Of a stretch of 64,000 nt of DNA, positions 7,720 through 17,836 are shown piece after piece. The notes beneath the pieces are model-generated. The model ran no database searches, was not told where the DNA came from, and was given only the letters and a program-made list of their open reading frames with translations. The DNA lies in NCBI GenBank assembly GCA_021325025.1, contig JAJPHZ010000025.1, positions 124,001 to 188,000 on the forward strand, in the 5' to 3' direction. A program made the position numbers and the translations under genes. The stretch's first letter is position 1, and every line of letters begins with the position of its first letter. This DNA is from Pseudomonadota bacterium. Its GTDB lineage: Bacteria; Desulfobacterota; Binatia; Binatales; Binataceae.

Positions 7720-8901
7720 TCAACTGAGGTTTTTGGATTCCTGGCGCCAATCAGGCCGTTCGCGCGTTGGGCCGCCAACGTCGCGTTCGCGTCCAACCAC
7801 TTCTTTGACGATTGCGCCTGGGTGCGGATAGCCGTCGCGAGCCGCCATTCGGCGTTGGTCGATGAGCCGGTAATACAGTCGTTCGTAATTAGCCGCCATC
7901 ATGTCGGCGGTGAAGCGCGCTTCGAATTCGGCGCGGCAGGCCTGGCGCGCAATGGTGGAGATGCGCCGCACCGCCTCGGCAAGTCCCTCCACAGTGGAGG
8001 CGATGAATCCGGTTACCCCGTCTCTGATAACTTCGGGCACCGACCCGCATGGACGCGCGATCACTGGTGTCCCGCACGCCATCGCCTCGATCATCACCAG
8101 GCCGAATGGTTCGGGCCAGTCGATCGGAAAGAGCAGGGCAATTGCGTTGCCTAAAAATTCGCTCTTTTCCCGCTCATTGATCTCGCCAATGAACTCGACG
8201 TCTTGGGATTGAAGGAGCGGACGTACTTTGGCCTCGAAATAGGGCCGATCCACCGGGTCGACTTTAGCTGCGATCTTAAGCGGTATCCCGACGCGGCGGG
8301 CGACTTCGATGGCCAGGTCGGGACGCTTCTCGGGCGCGATGCGGCCGAGGAAGGCCAGGTACTTGCCGGGGCCGGGCGCGAACCGCAGTTGAGAGGGCGG
8401 CAAGCCGTGGTGGATCGTGCCCACCCAATTCAGGCCGGGCAAGGGCGCGCGCTGCGCGTCGCTGATCGACACCACCGGCGCCTCGGAGTAGTAGCGGTAG
8501 ACGGCGAGCAGTTCGGGGATGTCGAGGCGGCCATGAAGCGTGGTAACGGTCGGAGTGCTCACCATCCGCGCGAACGGGAAGCTCCAGTAGTCCAGATGGC
8601 AGTGGATGACGTCGAAGCGATGCGCGTTAGCGAACACCTCGCTTAGCATCGGCAAGTGCAGGCTGTTGCCCCACGCCGCCATCCCGCTCAGCCTGAGTGC
8701 GGTGGGATGCAGGGTTTCGATTGGGGCAGCGACGGTCGAATCGCCTGCTGCGAACAGGGTTACGTCATGGCCGCGCCGGATCAGCTCCTCGGTTAGATAA
8801 GCCACGATCCGTTCGGTGCCACCGTAGAGCTTGGGCGGAACGCTTTCGTAAAGGGGAGCCACCTGCGCGATACGAAGGCGGCGACGAGCCTGTTTCAGCA
8901 T
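7720..8901 (-). CDS. GT4-family glycosyltransferase
   Basis: 393 aa. The N-terminal half begins IAQVAPLYESVPPKLYGGTER, the acceptor-domain start of GT-B glycosyltransferases. The C-terminal half has LGRIAPEKRPDLAIEVA and EPFGLVMIEAMACGTPVIA, the E-x7-E donor-binding motif of family GT4. Known members transfer a sugar from an NDP-sugar; the acceptor cannot be told. The gene stands alone, with no tight operon partner. The last ~30 residues are charged and poorly ordered. Confidence 0.9.
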   Translation of the reverse strand: MLKQARRRLRIAQVAPLYESVPPKLYGGTERIVAYLTEELIRRGHDVTLFAAGDSTVAAPIETLHPTALRLSGMAAWGNSLHLPMLSEVFANAHRFDVIHCHLDYWSFPFARMVSTPTVTTLHGRLDIPELLAVYRYYSEAPVVSISDAQRAPLPGLNWVGTIHHGLPPSQLRFAPGPGKYLAFLGRIAPEKRPDLAIEVARRVGIPLKIAAKVDPVDRPYFEAKVRPLLQSQDVEFIGEINEREKSEFLGNAIALLFPIDWPEPFGLVMIEAMACGTPVIARPCGSVPEVIRDGVTGFIASTVEGLAEAVRRISTIARQACRAEFEARFTADMMAANYERLYYRLIDQRRMAARDGYPHPGAIVKEVVGRERDVGGPTRERPDWRQESKNLS

Positions 8902-9418
8902 TGTCGTAAAGCTTACATCTGCTTTCCTGGCAAACCGATTGCCGGTCTCTGAGTCATGATGCGCGGCCGACGCGGACCGGCCGCCGGGCGAACAGCCCGC
9001 AGATTTTATACCGGCGAACTGTGCGCCCGCTGGCGTTGCAAAGTGGGCTTATGCGGACCCTGCGCCCCTGCGTGGGGCGATTGTCGCGGCTGGAGCCGCC
9101 CTGGCGCCGCAGCCCTCGGGAGGGCGCCGATGCCCCGAGCCTGGCCACCATGCCGGAGCTCGACCCGCCCGTCGCATTCCGGCGCGCAGCCGCTCCGCGC
9201 CGCACGTCGGAAACCAAACACGAAGGGCACCTATCATTTCAGCAGACCTCGCTGAACGTCGTTTTTTCGCTTTTAGGAATAATCATCGATCGAACCTGCG
9301 CAAGGGGCCCGACAGTCACGGCCTCCGCGTCGCGGGCCTGGCCAAGGACGCCCGGCTTGGGGCGGCCTGACCGGCTGCGTTTCGAACGGCCAAAATTGCA
9401 TCTGCCTGCCATCCCCCC
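8902..9418. other. Intergenic region without a recognised gene
   Basis: 517 nt between the divergent GT4 gene and the groE promoter. Frames on both strands are short and have shadow-like Arg/Pro composition. No repeat or RNA gene is recognised. Confidence 0.5.
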
Positions 9419-9447
9419 TTGACAGCAAGCGCCCTCATGCACATTAA
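9419..9447 (+). promoter_or_regulatory. groE promoter
   Basis: TTGACA (9419-9424), 17-nt spacer, CATTAA (9442-9447). The -35 is perfect and the -10 weak. No CIRCE inverted repeat is visible here, so HrcA control of the usual kind is not supported. Confidence 0.55.
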
Positions 9448-9463
9448 GCACGATCAGAAGGAT

Positions 9464-9531
9464 CGGTTAGCTGTGGCGCCGGCCATGGCGAAGCCAGGGA
9501 AAGCTGCGGCTAACCGCCCCGCAGCTTTTTT
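9464..9531 (+). promoter_or_regulatory. groES leader with mutually exclusive terminator and anti-terminator hairpins
   Basis: Terminator: 9500-9509 pairs perfectly with 9519-9528 (10 bp) and is followed by a run of six T. Competing helix: 9464-9477 pairs with 9503-9516 over 14 bp, with three G-U pairs; it takes up the 5' arm and loop of the terminator. Both lie between the promoter and the groES start, so transcription could be attenuated. The ligand or sensor is unknown, and the folds are predicted by hand. Confidence 0.6.
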
Positions 9532-9558
9532 GCTTTTTGGGGACAAGGAGGACGAATC

Positions 9559-9852
9559 ATGAAGGTCAGGCCGCTCGGCGATCGGGTCCTGGTTAAGCGC
9601 ATCAAGGAGGAGGAGAAGACCAAGGGCGGAATCATCATCCCCGATACCGCCAGAGAGAAGCCCCAGGAGGGGCGCGTCATCGCCGTTGGCAACGGGAAGA
9701 CCCTCGACGATGGCAAAGTCGTGCCCCTGGAAGTCAAGGCCGGAGACACGGTTTTGTTCGGCAAGTACTCGGGCAACGACATCAAGCTTGACGGCGAGGA
9801 GCATCTCATCCTGCGCGAGAGCGACATTTTGGGTGTGATCGAGGCGCAATGA
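9559..9852 (+). CDS. groES: Co-chaperonin GroES
   Basis: 97 aa, full family length. It begins [15 protein letters not shown] and contains [16 protein letters not shown], the mobile loop that binds GroEL, and the roof loop. Seven copies form the lid over the GroEL chamber in the cytoplasm. AAGGAGG precedes the ATG. It is followed after 40 nt by groEL in the usual operon. The leader upstream carries a terminator-like hairpin. Confidence 0.98.
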   Translation: MKVRPLGDRVLVKRIKEEEKTKGGIIIPDTAREKPQEGRVIAVGNGKTLDDGKVVPLEVKAGDTVLFGKYSGNDIKLDGEEHLILRESDILGVIEAQ

Positions 9853-9886
9853 TCAATCGGTGAAGAAGCTCACAGAGGGAGGCTGA

Positions 9887-11509
<1,623 letters not shown>

Positions 11510-11587
11510 AGGGTGCGGAAGAAGTCGGCCGGGCCTTTATCCTCAATGCGTGTGTTCCGCACCTTGGCTGAAAGATGGCTGCTTTGA

Positions 11588-11617
11588 GCAGGTAGCGGAA
11601 AATGTTCTGCTACCTGC
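11588..11617. repeat. Perfect 9-bp inverted repeat between groEL and the small basic ORF
   Basis: GCAGGTAGC (11588-11596) and GCTACCTGC (11609-11617) flank a 12-nt loop. There is no T-run after it, so it may be an operator or RNA hairpin rather than a terminator. A second, longer-range repeat (GGTGCGGAA at 11512-11520 and its complement at 11555-11563) lies just after the groEL stop. Confidence 0.5.
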
Positions 11618-11647
11618 CAGGTACGAGCGCAGCGAGGGAGCGCTGTT

Positions 11648-11791
11648 ATGAAACGTAGTTCAAAGCCGGTTTCCAAAACCAAATCCGGCAAGAGCGCAAC
11701 AACCAAGGTAAGGAGCAAGACGCCGGGGACCGGAACAGAAAAGACCCCCCCTTCAGACAAGGCCCAAGGCTCCGGCGAAAGCCCATCTTAA
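11648..11791 (+). CDS. Small basic peptide, unknown
   Basis: 47 aa. ATG with GAGGGAG about 8 nt upstream. The product is Lys/Ser/Thr-rich (begins MKRSSKPVSKTKSGKSATTK), has no hydrophobic segment and is predicted disordered. The composition resembles DNA- or RNA-binding tails. It follows groEL by 138 nt. Support is the ribosome site and the strong basic bias; no family is recognised. Confidence 0.4.
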   Translation: MKRSSKPVSKTKSGKSATTKVRSKTPGTGTEKTPPSDKAQGSGESPS

Positions 11792-11936
11792 GCTAGGGGC
11801 GTCCTTGGGGGGGCCAGAAGTTTATGCAGCCCGCGCGTTTCGTGCCGCGGGCCGGCGATGTGGTGAGCTTTTTGCCGGCCGGCTGCAGACGGGACGCGCG
11901 GCCCACACACCAGTTCGACTTCAGGGGATGAGAAAG

Positions 11937-12782
11937 ATGCCGGGTCGAGCTGGCCACACCTGGCCTGGGGCAAGCAAGCGACTGCTCCAACTCCTGAGCA
12001 TCGTCTTGCTGTTGACGCTGGCGCCGGTCGGCGCAGCGCAGGTCAAGCCTGCCTCGGGAGTCGGCGAACAAGTATGCAATGTTCAGGCGGATTTCTTCCT
12101 CGGACTAGAAGATTATCCGGAGGCTATCCGCCTGCACCAGCAGGTGCTGGCGCGCGACCCGCAGGATGCACTTGCGCACTATCATCTTGGATTTGCCTAC
12201 GGAATGGCAGGACGACACCGCGAGGAACTTGCCGAGTATCAGCGCGCGGTCCAACTCGGCCTTACGGATTGGACGCTGTTCCTCAACCTCGGGCTCGCCT
12301 ACTTTGAGCGGATGGATTACTCGCGTGCGGCAGACGCGCTGACAGTGGCGGAGGTATTGGCGCCGGAGCGTTCAGAGCCACATTACAATCTCGCGCTGAC
12401 CTATGAACGGATGCGCATGTTAAGCCTGGCCGAGCAGGAGGCGCTTGCAGCACTGGCACTGGCGCCGCGCGACCGGGACATCCGCAACACCCTGGCTATC
12501 GTACTGGCTGAACGCGGCCGCTACGCGCAGGCCCGTGAGCAGTGGAATGCTTTGCTTGCGGACGACCCGGAATATGCGCCGGCAAAGGCGAACCTCGCAA
12601 TTCTTGACCGTGCGCGCGCCACGGCCGGAGGAGTGGCCGGGCTCGCGGCGGAGGCACTGCGAGCGTTCGACCGGAGGCTCAGGCAGCCTCCCGAGGTTCC
12701 CGCGCCGCTCGTGCATCGCGGCGAGCCCGCAATGGTTTTGGATTCGGAAGGCGTCAGCCAACTGAAAGCCCCCCAACGCTAG
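11937..12782 (+). CDS. Exported TPR-repeat protein
   Basis: 281 aa. An N-terminal signal peptide has the hydrophobic core LLQLLSIVLLLTLAPVGAAQ (residues ~16-35). Four to five tetratricopeptide repeats cover residues ~50-220 (for example YPEAIRLHQQVLARDPQDALAHYHLGFAYGMAG). TPR proteins act as scaffolds for protein complexes; this one is probably periplasmic. The ATG at 11937 is preferred because AGGGG lies 9 nt upstream; the ATG at 11928 sits directly on that site. No partner is evident from the neighbours. Confidence 0.75.
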   Translation: MPGRAGHTWPGASKRLLQLLSIVLLLTLAPVGAAQVKPASGVGEQVCNVQADFFLGLEDYPEAIRLHQQVLARDPQDALAHYHLGFAYGMAGRHREELAEYQRAVQLGLTDWTLFLNLGLAYFERMDYSRAADALTVAEVLAPERSEPHYNLALTYERMRMLSLAEQEALAALALAPRDRDIRNTLAIVLAERGRYAQAREQWNALLADDPEYAPAKANLAILDRARATAGGVAGLAAEALRAFDRRLRQPPEVPAPLVHRGEPAMVLDSEGVSQLKAPQR

Positions 12783-12820
12783 GGCGAGTTCGCGCAGACG
12801 TTGCGGGGCTGGGCGGGGCT

Positions 12821-13675
12821 TCAGAAGCTCGGCTTGGCCGGATATGGGGTGAGCTGAAGTTCGTGGGTCCAGCACGACCGGTCCTGGGTGTGCAGGTAAT
12901 AGAACGCCTCGGCGATGCTGGCCGGATTCATGACCATCTCGGGCCGCTTCTGAGCCATCGGCAGCGCGCGCGTTCCGGGTGAGTCGATCAAGCCGTCGAT
13001 TATGACATTGGCCACGTGCACGCCGTGCTCGGAATACTCCTCGGTGAGCACCTGCGCCAGCGTGCGCATCATCACCCTGGGGTAGTAGAGCGACTGCCCG
13101 GTCATGCGTTTGCGCCCGCGCAGACAACTGGGATTGTTGCTGAAGAAAAACGAACCGCGGCCCTTTTTCCGCATCGCCGGCAAGACTTCCTTGGCCACCA
13201 GAAACGGTCCCCGGCTGGAAATGTGCTGCGCGAAATCGAACATCTCCACCGGTATGTATTCGAGCAATTCCTTGTCAGGAGGAAGTTCGCGGCCTTCGAG
13301 GTAGCCCGCGTTGTAGATCAGAACGTCGGGGTCGCCGGCTTGGCACCGGATGGTGGCGAACGCGGCCGAGATCGAGTCGTGCGAGACGAGATCCAGCTCC
13401 ACGATCATGCATTCGCCGCCCCGGTCCGCGATGGCTGCCGCCAGTGCGGAAGCATTGGCCTTGTTGCGAGTGGTCAGCACGACGAAAAAACCCTCCTGGG
13501 CAAACTTCTGCGCGATGGCGCCCCCGACACCCCAGCGCGCGCTGACCGGGATACCGCTGTCGTCCAGAGCTCTGCCATGCGCCAACAGGGTGTTGCGGCC
13601 GTCGGCTTGCCACTTGGAGGTGGCGCCGATCACCACCGCGACTTGCTTGCCGTTGGGGTTGTTCTTTTGGCTCAT
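12821..13675 (-). CDS. Short-chain dehydrogenase/reductase-like protein with degenerate motifs
   Basis: 284 aa. The fold is that of an SDR: VAVVIGATSKW at the start, VLIYNAGY (NAG motif) near residue 119 and an SNNPS segment after the fourth strand. Two features are odd. The Gly-rich cofactor loop is split by about 25 extra residues before GVGGAIAQKFA. The catalytic YxxxK is missing; the equivalent segment is YYPRVMMRTLA. It may bind a nucleotide without classical dehydrogenase activity, or use other residues. It is the last gene of the minus-strand metabolic locus, 231 nt after the MFS gene, so membership in that transcript is uncertain. Confidence 0.75.
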   Translation of the reverse strand: MSQKNNPNGKQVAVVIGATSKWQADGRNTLLAHGRALDDSGIPVSARWGVGGAIAQKFAQEGFFVVLTTRNKANASALAAAIADRGGECMIVELDLVSHDSISAAFATIRCQAGDPDVLIYNAGYLEGRELPPDKELLEYIPVEMFDFAQHISSRGPFLVAKEVLPAMRKKGRGSFFFSNNPSCLRGRKRMTGQSLYYPRVMMRTLAQVLTEEYSEHGVHVANVIIDGLIDSPGTRALPMAQKRPEMVMNPASIAEAFYYLHTQDRSCWTHELQLTPYPAKPSF

Positions 13676-13906
13676 CGGAAAAACCTTTCTTCTGTCGGCC
13701 GCCGGGTCGGCGGTGTACAAATTGTTCTTTCACAGCCGCGGCACGCTGGAACGCTCTGCGGCTTGAACCGGCCCCGGCGTTTTTCTTCCATAGCTTATAA
13801 AAGAGGATCAGGCTCAGCGAAAAGCGAATTGAGGATTTTTGTCGTGTCCCGCCCGGCAGTCGACCTCCGGAGTTGCGCCCCTCAGCCGCAGGTCGTCGCC
13901 CAACCC

Positions 13907-15121
13907 TCACGCTGCAACCGCAAGCTGGGCAGCAACAGGTTTCACCAGAAGTGTCGCAAACGCGGCGACGCACAGGAGCATGAAACATGCGGTGAAGGCG
14001 ACGGAGTAGTTGCCATTGAAATCGAACATTCCGCCGACCATCACCGGGCCCGCGGCTGCCCCGGCTGTCTGCAGCATTCCCATCAAGCCAGCCAGCGAGC
14101 CGAAACGTTTGAGACCAAAGACTTCCGCCAGCAAGACCGGGGCAACGGAGGATGTCGCACCGGCGCCGAGACCGAAAGCGACGAGGAAGGCCGCGAGCAG
14201 TAATCCATTGCTGTGGACTCCCAACAAAAACAATATGCCCAGACCCAAGGCAGCCAGGGCTGCCGCCAGCACTGGCCGCGCGCCGCAGCGGTCGGCGAAG
14301 GCTCCCAGGAACAGGACCCCGAGCGCTACAAATCCAGCCTGTCCGCTTGCGATGAGTGCAGCCCGCGAACTGGAAAAACCCACGCTTATGAGATAGGGCA
14401 CCAGGTGGAAAAAAGTGCCGTTGAGTCCGGTACCCGCGCACACCTGCATCAGCACCAGCATCCAGAACGACGCCGTGCGAAGAGCCGCGTTCAATTCGAC
14501 TCCATCGGCTTCGGCTGGCAGCCGGCATTTCGTTCCGGCCACCACTTGCGGACGGGTTCGCACGGTCAGGAAAATCAGTGGCACGATCAGGACCAGAATC
14601 AGGGCTGCGATCGCCAACATCGCCGTGCTCCAGCCCCTTGCACTTATAATGCGGTCGGTCACCAACGGCATCACGACGCCGCCCGCCGAACCGCCGGCGA
14701 TCACGATTCCCAGCGCCATTGCGCGCCGCTCGCTGAACCAGTTTGCCGCCACTACCGAGCACGGAACCAGGGCGGAGCCGGCAACACCGAGCGCCACAAC
14801 GCCATACCAGGCAAGCATGCTGGTTAAGGAACCGGCGCTACTGGCCAGAATGAACCCGATCCCGGCCAGGCCGGCGCCCAGCGGCATTATGATTTGCGCA
14901 TCGATCCGGTCCAGCAGCCATCCCACCAGCGGTGATGCAAGACCCCACGTAAGTCCGAATACGGTTGCGATCAGTGAGACCTGGGTATGAGTCCAGTGAA
15001 AGTGGATCATCAACGGCGTAAAAAATATGCCCAGTGTATTTACGCTGCCGCCGACTATTACGAATAGCGTCGAGAAGAGGCCGACAACTACCATCACGGA
15101 CTGCCGTTCACGCCAGTTCAT
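13907..15121 (-). CDS. MFS transporter, oxalate/formate antiporter (OFA)-like
   Basis: 404 aa with about 12 membrane segments. Typical motifs are GLTWGLASPLVGWLLDRI between helices 2 and 3, and VVAANWFSERRAMALGI near helix 5. Such permeases move carboxylates such as oxalate, formate or monocarboxylates. Position at the end of a CoA-transferase/monooxygenase operon suggests uptake of an acidic substrate or export of a product. A paralogue of similar pattern is encoded at 37649-38923. Confidence 0.85.
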   Translation of the reverse strand: MNWRERQSVMVVVGLFSTLFVIVGGSVNTLGIFFTPLMIHFHWTHTQVSLIATVFGLTWGLASPLVGWLLDRIDAQIIMPLGAGLAGIGFILASSAGSLTSMLAWYGVVALGVAGSALVPCSVVAANWFSERRAMALGIVIAGGSAGGVVMPLVTDRIISARGWSTAMLAIAALILVLIVPLIFLTVRTRPQVVAGTKCRLPAEADGVELNAALRTASFWMLVLMQVCAGTGLNGTFFHLVPYLISVGFSSSRAALIASGQAGFVALGVLFLGAFADRCGARPVLAAALAALGLGILFLLGVHSNGLLLAAFLVAFGLGAGATSSVAPVLLAEVFGLKRFGSLAGLMGMLQTAGAAAGPVMVGGMFDFNGNYSVAFTACFMLLCVAAFATLLVKPVAAQLAVAA

Positions 15122-15325
15122 TCCAATCTCCGCGCGGAAAGGGGAAATCCTGGTACACTCCGCCTCGGCAAGCGTGGTGCCGCTTATAGTCGCACCGCGC
15201 CCGGTTGTCTGGCGCCTCGGCCGATGAACTTGGACCAGTCGCCCAGCTCAGTGTGACACCGGCCTTCCTGTCGGCGTTCGACGAAGGTGGAAATCGGGAA
15301 AGCCGCGGCTCAGACATCAATGCTG

Positions 15326-16531
15326 CTAAAGCCAAATCACGCCGGCTCTGGCCATCTCCTCACGCTCAGTCGAGCTCAAACCCAGGAGTTCCCCGAGCAC
15401 GTAATCGGCGTCGGAACCGACCTCGTGCGCGCCGTTGCGCACGGCCGGCGGAGTTGCGGAGAGCTTAAACGGCATGCCGCTCAATTGCATCGTGCTCCCA
15501 TCCGGCATGGCGACCTGCGGAAAGTACCCGCGTTCTCTCATATGAGGATCGCGCTCGCATGAGTCCTGGGCGTTGGCGACGATGCCCGCCGCCACGCCCG
15601 CGCGCTGTAGGATTCCCATTACTTGATCGCAGCTCTTGTCCGCGGTCCATTTCGAGATGAGGCCATCAAGTTCCTCGTGATTGCTCATCCTCGAATAGAG
15701 CGTCCGGAACCGAGGCTCAAAAGCCCACGCAGGAGTGCCGATGGCTTTGACAAATCGTTCCCACTCGTCCGCCGAGCGCACCGAGATCGCGACCCAGCGG
15801 TCGTCGTCGGAAGCCTCAGCTTGGCAGCGGTAGACGCCGTGGGGAGCGGCCGGCCCTTCTTGTGAGCGCCATTTCGGCGGCTGGGGTTTGCGTCCATTGA
15901 TTGCGATATCGAGCAAAGCCGGACCGATAAGACTGATAAGGCCCTCGAACTGGGCAAAGTCGACGAATTGACCCTTGCCGGTGCGCCTGCGATTCCATAA
16001 AGCGAGCATTGCCGCCAGCGCACCGGTGAAGCCTCCAGCCGAATCAGAATAGGAATAGCTGAATCCCGCAGGCCGTCCTTCCTTGTCCGCCATCATCAGC
16101 GTATAGCCAGTAAGCGCCTGAAGAGTCGGCCCGAAGCTGACGTAATGGGTATGAGGACCGGTATGTCCGAAACCGCTCATGCTTACACACACAATGTCGG
16201 GCTTGATCTTCACCAGGCTTTCGTAATCCATCTGCCACTGGCGCATGACTCGGGCTGAGAAATTGTCGATGACGATGTCACTTATTTTCGCAAGGCGATG
16301 TGCCAGTGCGATTCCTTCCGGCTTTTGCATATTTATGGAAATCGACAGCTTGTCTCGGTTCAGGTCGTTAGTAATGCCGGTTTGAACGGTGGTGAGGAGA
16401 AAGCCTTCGAACTTGCGTTCGATCTTAATAACCTCCGCGCCCAATGCCGCCAAGATTCGAGTTGCTACCGGCCCCGCGAGCACCCATGTGAAGTCCAGTA
16501 CGCGAACGCCTGCAAGCGGTCGGTCCGCCAT
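15326..16531 (-). CDS. CaiB/BaiF class III CoA-transferase, catalytic subunit
   Basis: 401 aa, usual family length. It begins LAGVRVLDFTWVLAGPVATRILAALGAEVIKIE. The segment YSDSAGGFTGALAAMLAL precedes RRTGKGQFVD and holds the Asp expected to form the aspartyl-CoA intermediate. The family moves CoA between acyl-CoA and a free carboxylic acid. A perfect GGAGGTGAT ribosome site lies before the ATG, and the stop of the partner gene is 1 nt upstream. With the next gene it probably forms a heteromeric enzyme in which only this subunit is catalytic. Confidence 0.92.
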   Translation of the reverse strand: MADRPLAGVRVLDFTWVLAGPVATRILAALGAEVIKIERKFEGFLLTTVQTGITNDLNRDKLSISINMQKPEGIALAHRLAKISDIVIDNFSARVMRQWQMDYESLVKIKPDIVCVSMSGFGHTGPHTHYVSFGPTLQALTGYTLMMADKEGRPAGFSYSYSDSAGGFTGALAAMLALWNRRRTGKGQFVDFAQFEGLISLIGPALLDIAINGRKPQPPKWRSQEGPAAPHGVYRCQAEASDDDRWVAISVRSADEWERFVKAIGTPAWAFEPRFRTLYSRMSNHEELDGLISKWTADKSCDQVMGILQRAGVAAGIVANAQDSCERDPHMRERGYFPQVAMPDGSTMQLSGMPFKLSATPPAVRNGAHEVGSDADYVLGELLGLSSTEREEMARAGVIWL

Positions 16532-16532
16532 A

Positions 16533-17735
16533 TCAGATCACCTCCTCGTATTTGAGGGTCGCCAATTCCTGAGCGCCAAGACCAAGATCCGTGCCCAGGA
16601 CCTCTGCCGTGTGCTCGCCGAGCAGGGGCGGCCGGCGGTAGACGCGCCACGGCGTCCGGCCAAACAGATAGGGCGCGCCCGGATAACGGAAGGTCCGCTG
16701 CAGCTCGGGATGCTCCACGTCTGTGAAATAGCCGCGTGCCGCCAGGTGCTCGTCCTCGAGCAACTTGTCGGGCCATTGGGCAACCCCGTACGGCAGGCGC
16801 AGCTCCTGCGCCCTGGCCAGGAGTTCGTCGGCGCGATAGTCGGCGACCCACTTGTCGAGAACGTCGAAGACGTGCTCGACGTTGGCTCGTTGGTAAGGTC
16901 GTTCTCCCCATTTCGGGTCAACCAGATCCTCCGCCTTGCCGTCCGCCTTTACCCACTCGATCAGCGTGGTCCAGTCGCCGGCAAGGCAATGCAGGATCCA
17001 ACCGTCTTTGCATTTTCCGACGCGAAAGCCGCGCGCCCAATGCATGCTTCCGTAGCGTCCGGGTATCACGCGGGCGCCAAAAAAATTGCCGGCGACATGC
17101 TCGATCCCGGCGGCATTGGCCTCCTGGATGCTCACATCGACCCGCTGTCCTGTACCGTCACGTTCGCGCGCGAACAGTGCGCCGATGAGCGCAATCGCGG
17201 CGTAATAGGCCGCGCAATGGTAGGCCTGGAGTCCCCAGGGCCGGACGGGAGCTTCCTTTGGATAACCGCAGGTGTACAACATCCCGCTGAGGGCTGTCAG
17301 CACCGTGTCGTCCGCCGCGTAATCGCGATATGGTCCGTATTGTCCGAACGGCGTGATCGAACAGAGAATCAAGGCCGGGTTCAGGCGGTGCAGCTTTTCC
17401 CATCCCGCACCTAGCTCCTCCAGCGTGCCGGGTTTGAAACTCTCGATTATTACATCGGCCGAGCCTGCCATCCGCAGCAAGAGCTCAAGACCCGCGTCGC
17501 GTCTGTAATCCAACGTAACCGATCGTTTGTTAAGGTTGTAAAACCAAAAGAAAAGGCTTCTGTCCAGGTGAGGTTCGTCGTCTAAAAACGGTCCGATCCG
17601 GCGTGCCGGATCTCCGCCCGGCGGCTCGACCTTTATGACATCCGCACCCATGTCGGCAAGCAGGCGCCCACAGAGTGCACCCCTTTGATCGGCCAAGTCG
17701 AGAACTCGCAAACCGTCCAACGCACCAGGTTCCAT
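16533..17735 (-). CDS. CaiB/BaiF class III CoA-transferase, subunit lacking the catalytic Asp
   Basis: 400 aa. It begins LDGLRVLDLADQRGALCGRLLADMGADVIKVEPPGGDPAR and has the CoA-transferase body. In the active-site region the Asp of the family is replaced: AYHCAAYYAAIALIGAL aligns, by spacing to TGQRVD, with Tyr/His at the Asp position. Heteromeric class III CoA-transferases such as BbsEF are known with one catalytic and one non-catalytic chain. The gene abuts the catalytic subunit by 1 nt. The same order of halves occurs fused in the protein at 52706-55180. Confidence 0.9.
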   Translation of the reverse strand: MEPGALDGLRVLDLADQRGALCGRLLADMGADVIKVEPPGGDPARRIGPFLDDEPHLDRSLFFWFYNLNKRSVTLDYRRDAGLELLLRMAGSADVIIESFKPGTLEELGAGWEKLHRLNPALILCSITPFGQYGPYRDYAADDTVLTALSGMLYTCGYPKEAPVRPWGLQAYHCAAYYAAIALIGALFARERDGTGQRVDVSIQEANAAGIEHVAGNFFGARVIPGRYGSMHWARGFRVGKCKDGWILHCLAGDWTTLIEWVKADGKAEDLVDPKWGERPYQRANVEHVFDVLDKWVADYRADELLARAQELRLPYGVAQWPDKLLEDEHLAARGYFTDVEHPELQRTFRYPGAPYLFGRTPWRVYRRPPLLGEHTAEVLGTDLGLGAQELATLKYEEVI

Positions 17736-17836
17736 ATTTTCTCACCTCTCGGGCTCCGGCGGTGCCGCCGGTGCCAGCTCATCCGATACTTTCTGCATTA
17801 GGCGGGGGCGGCAGGCCGCCTCCCTTTCCTCCCGGA

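Noticed and set aside
9301..9460. Possible sigma-32 heat-shock promoter or CIRCE element before groES
   Set aside because: The spacing between CTTGACA and the CCTCAT-like stretch is too short for sigma-32, and no TTAGCACTC inverted repeat is present.
9464..9531. Known riboswitch class in the groES leader
   Set aside because: No conserved core of c-di-GMP, fluoride, SAM or other classes I can recall could be recognised; kept only as an attenuator-like structure.
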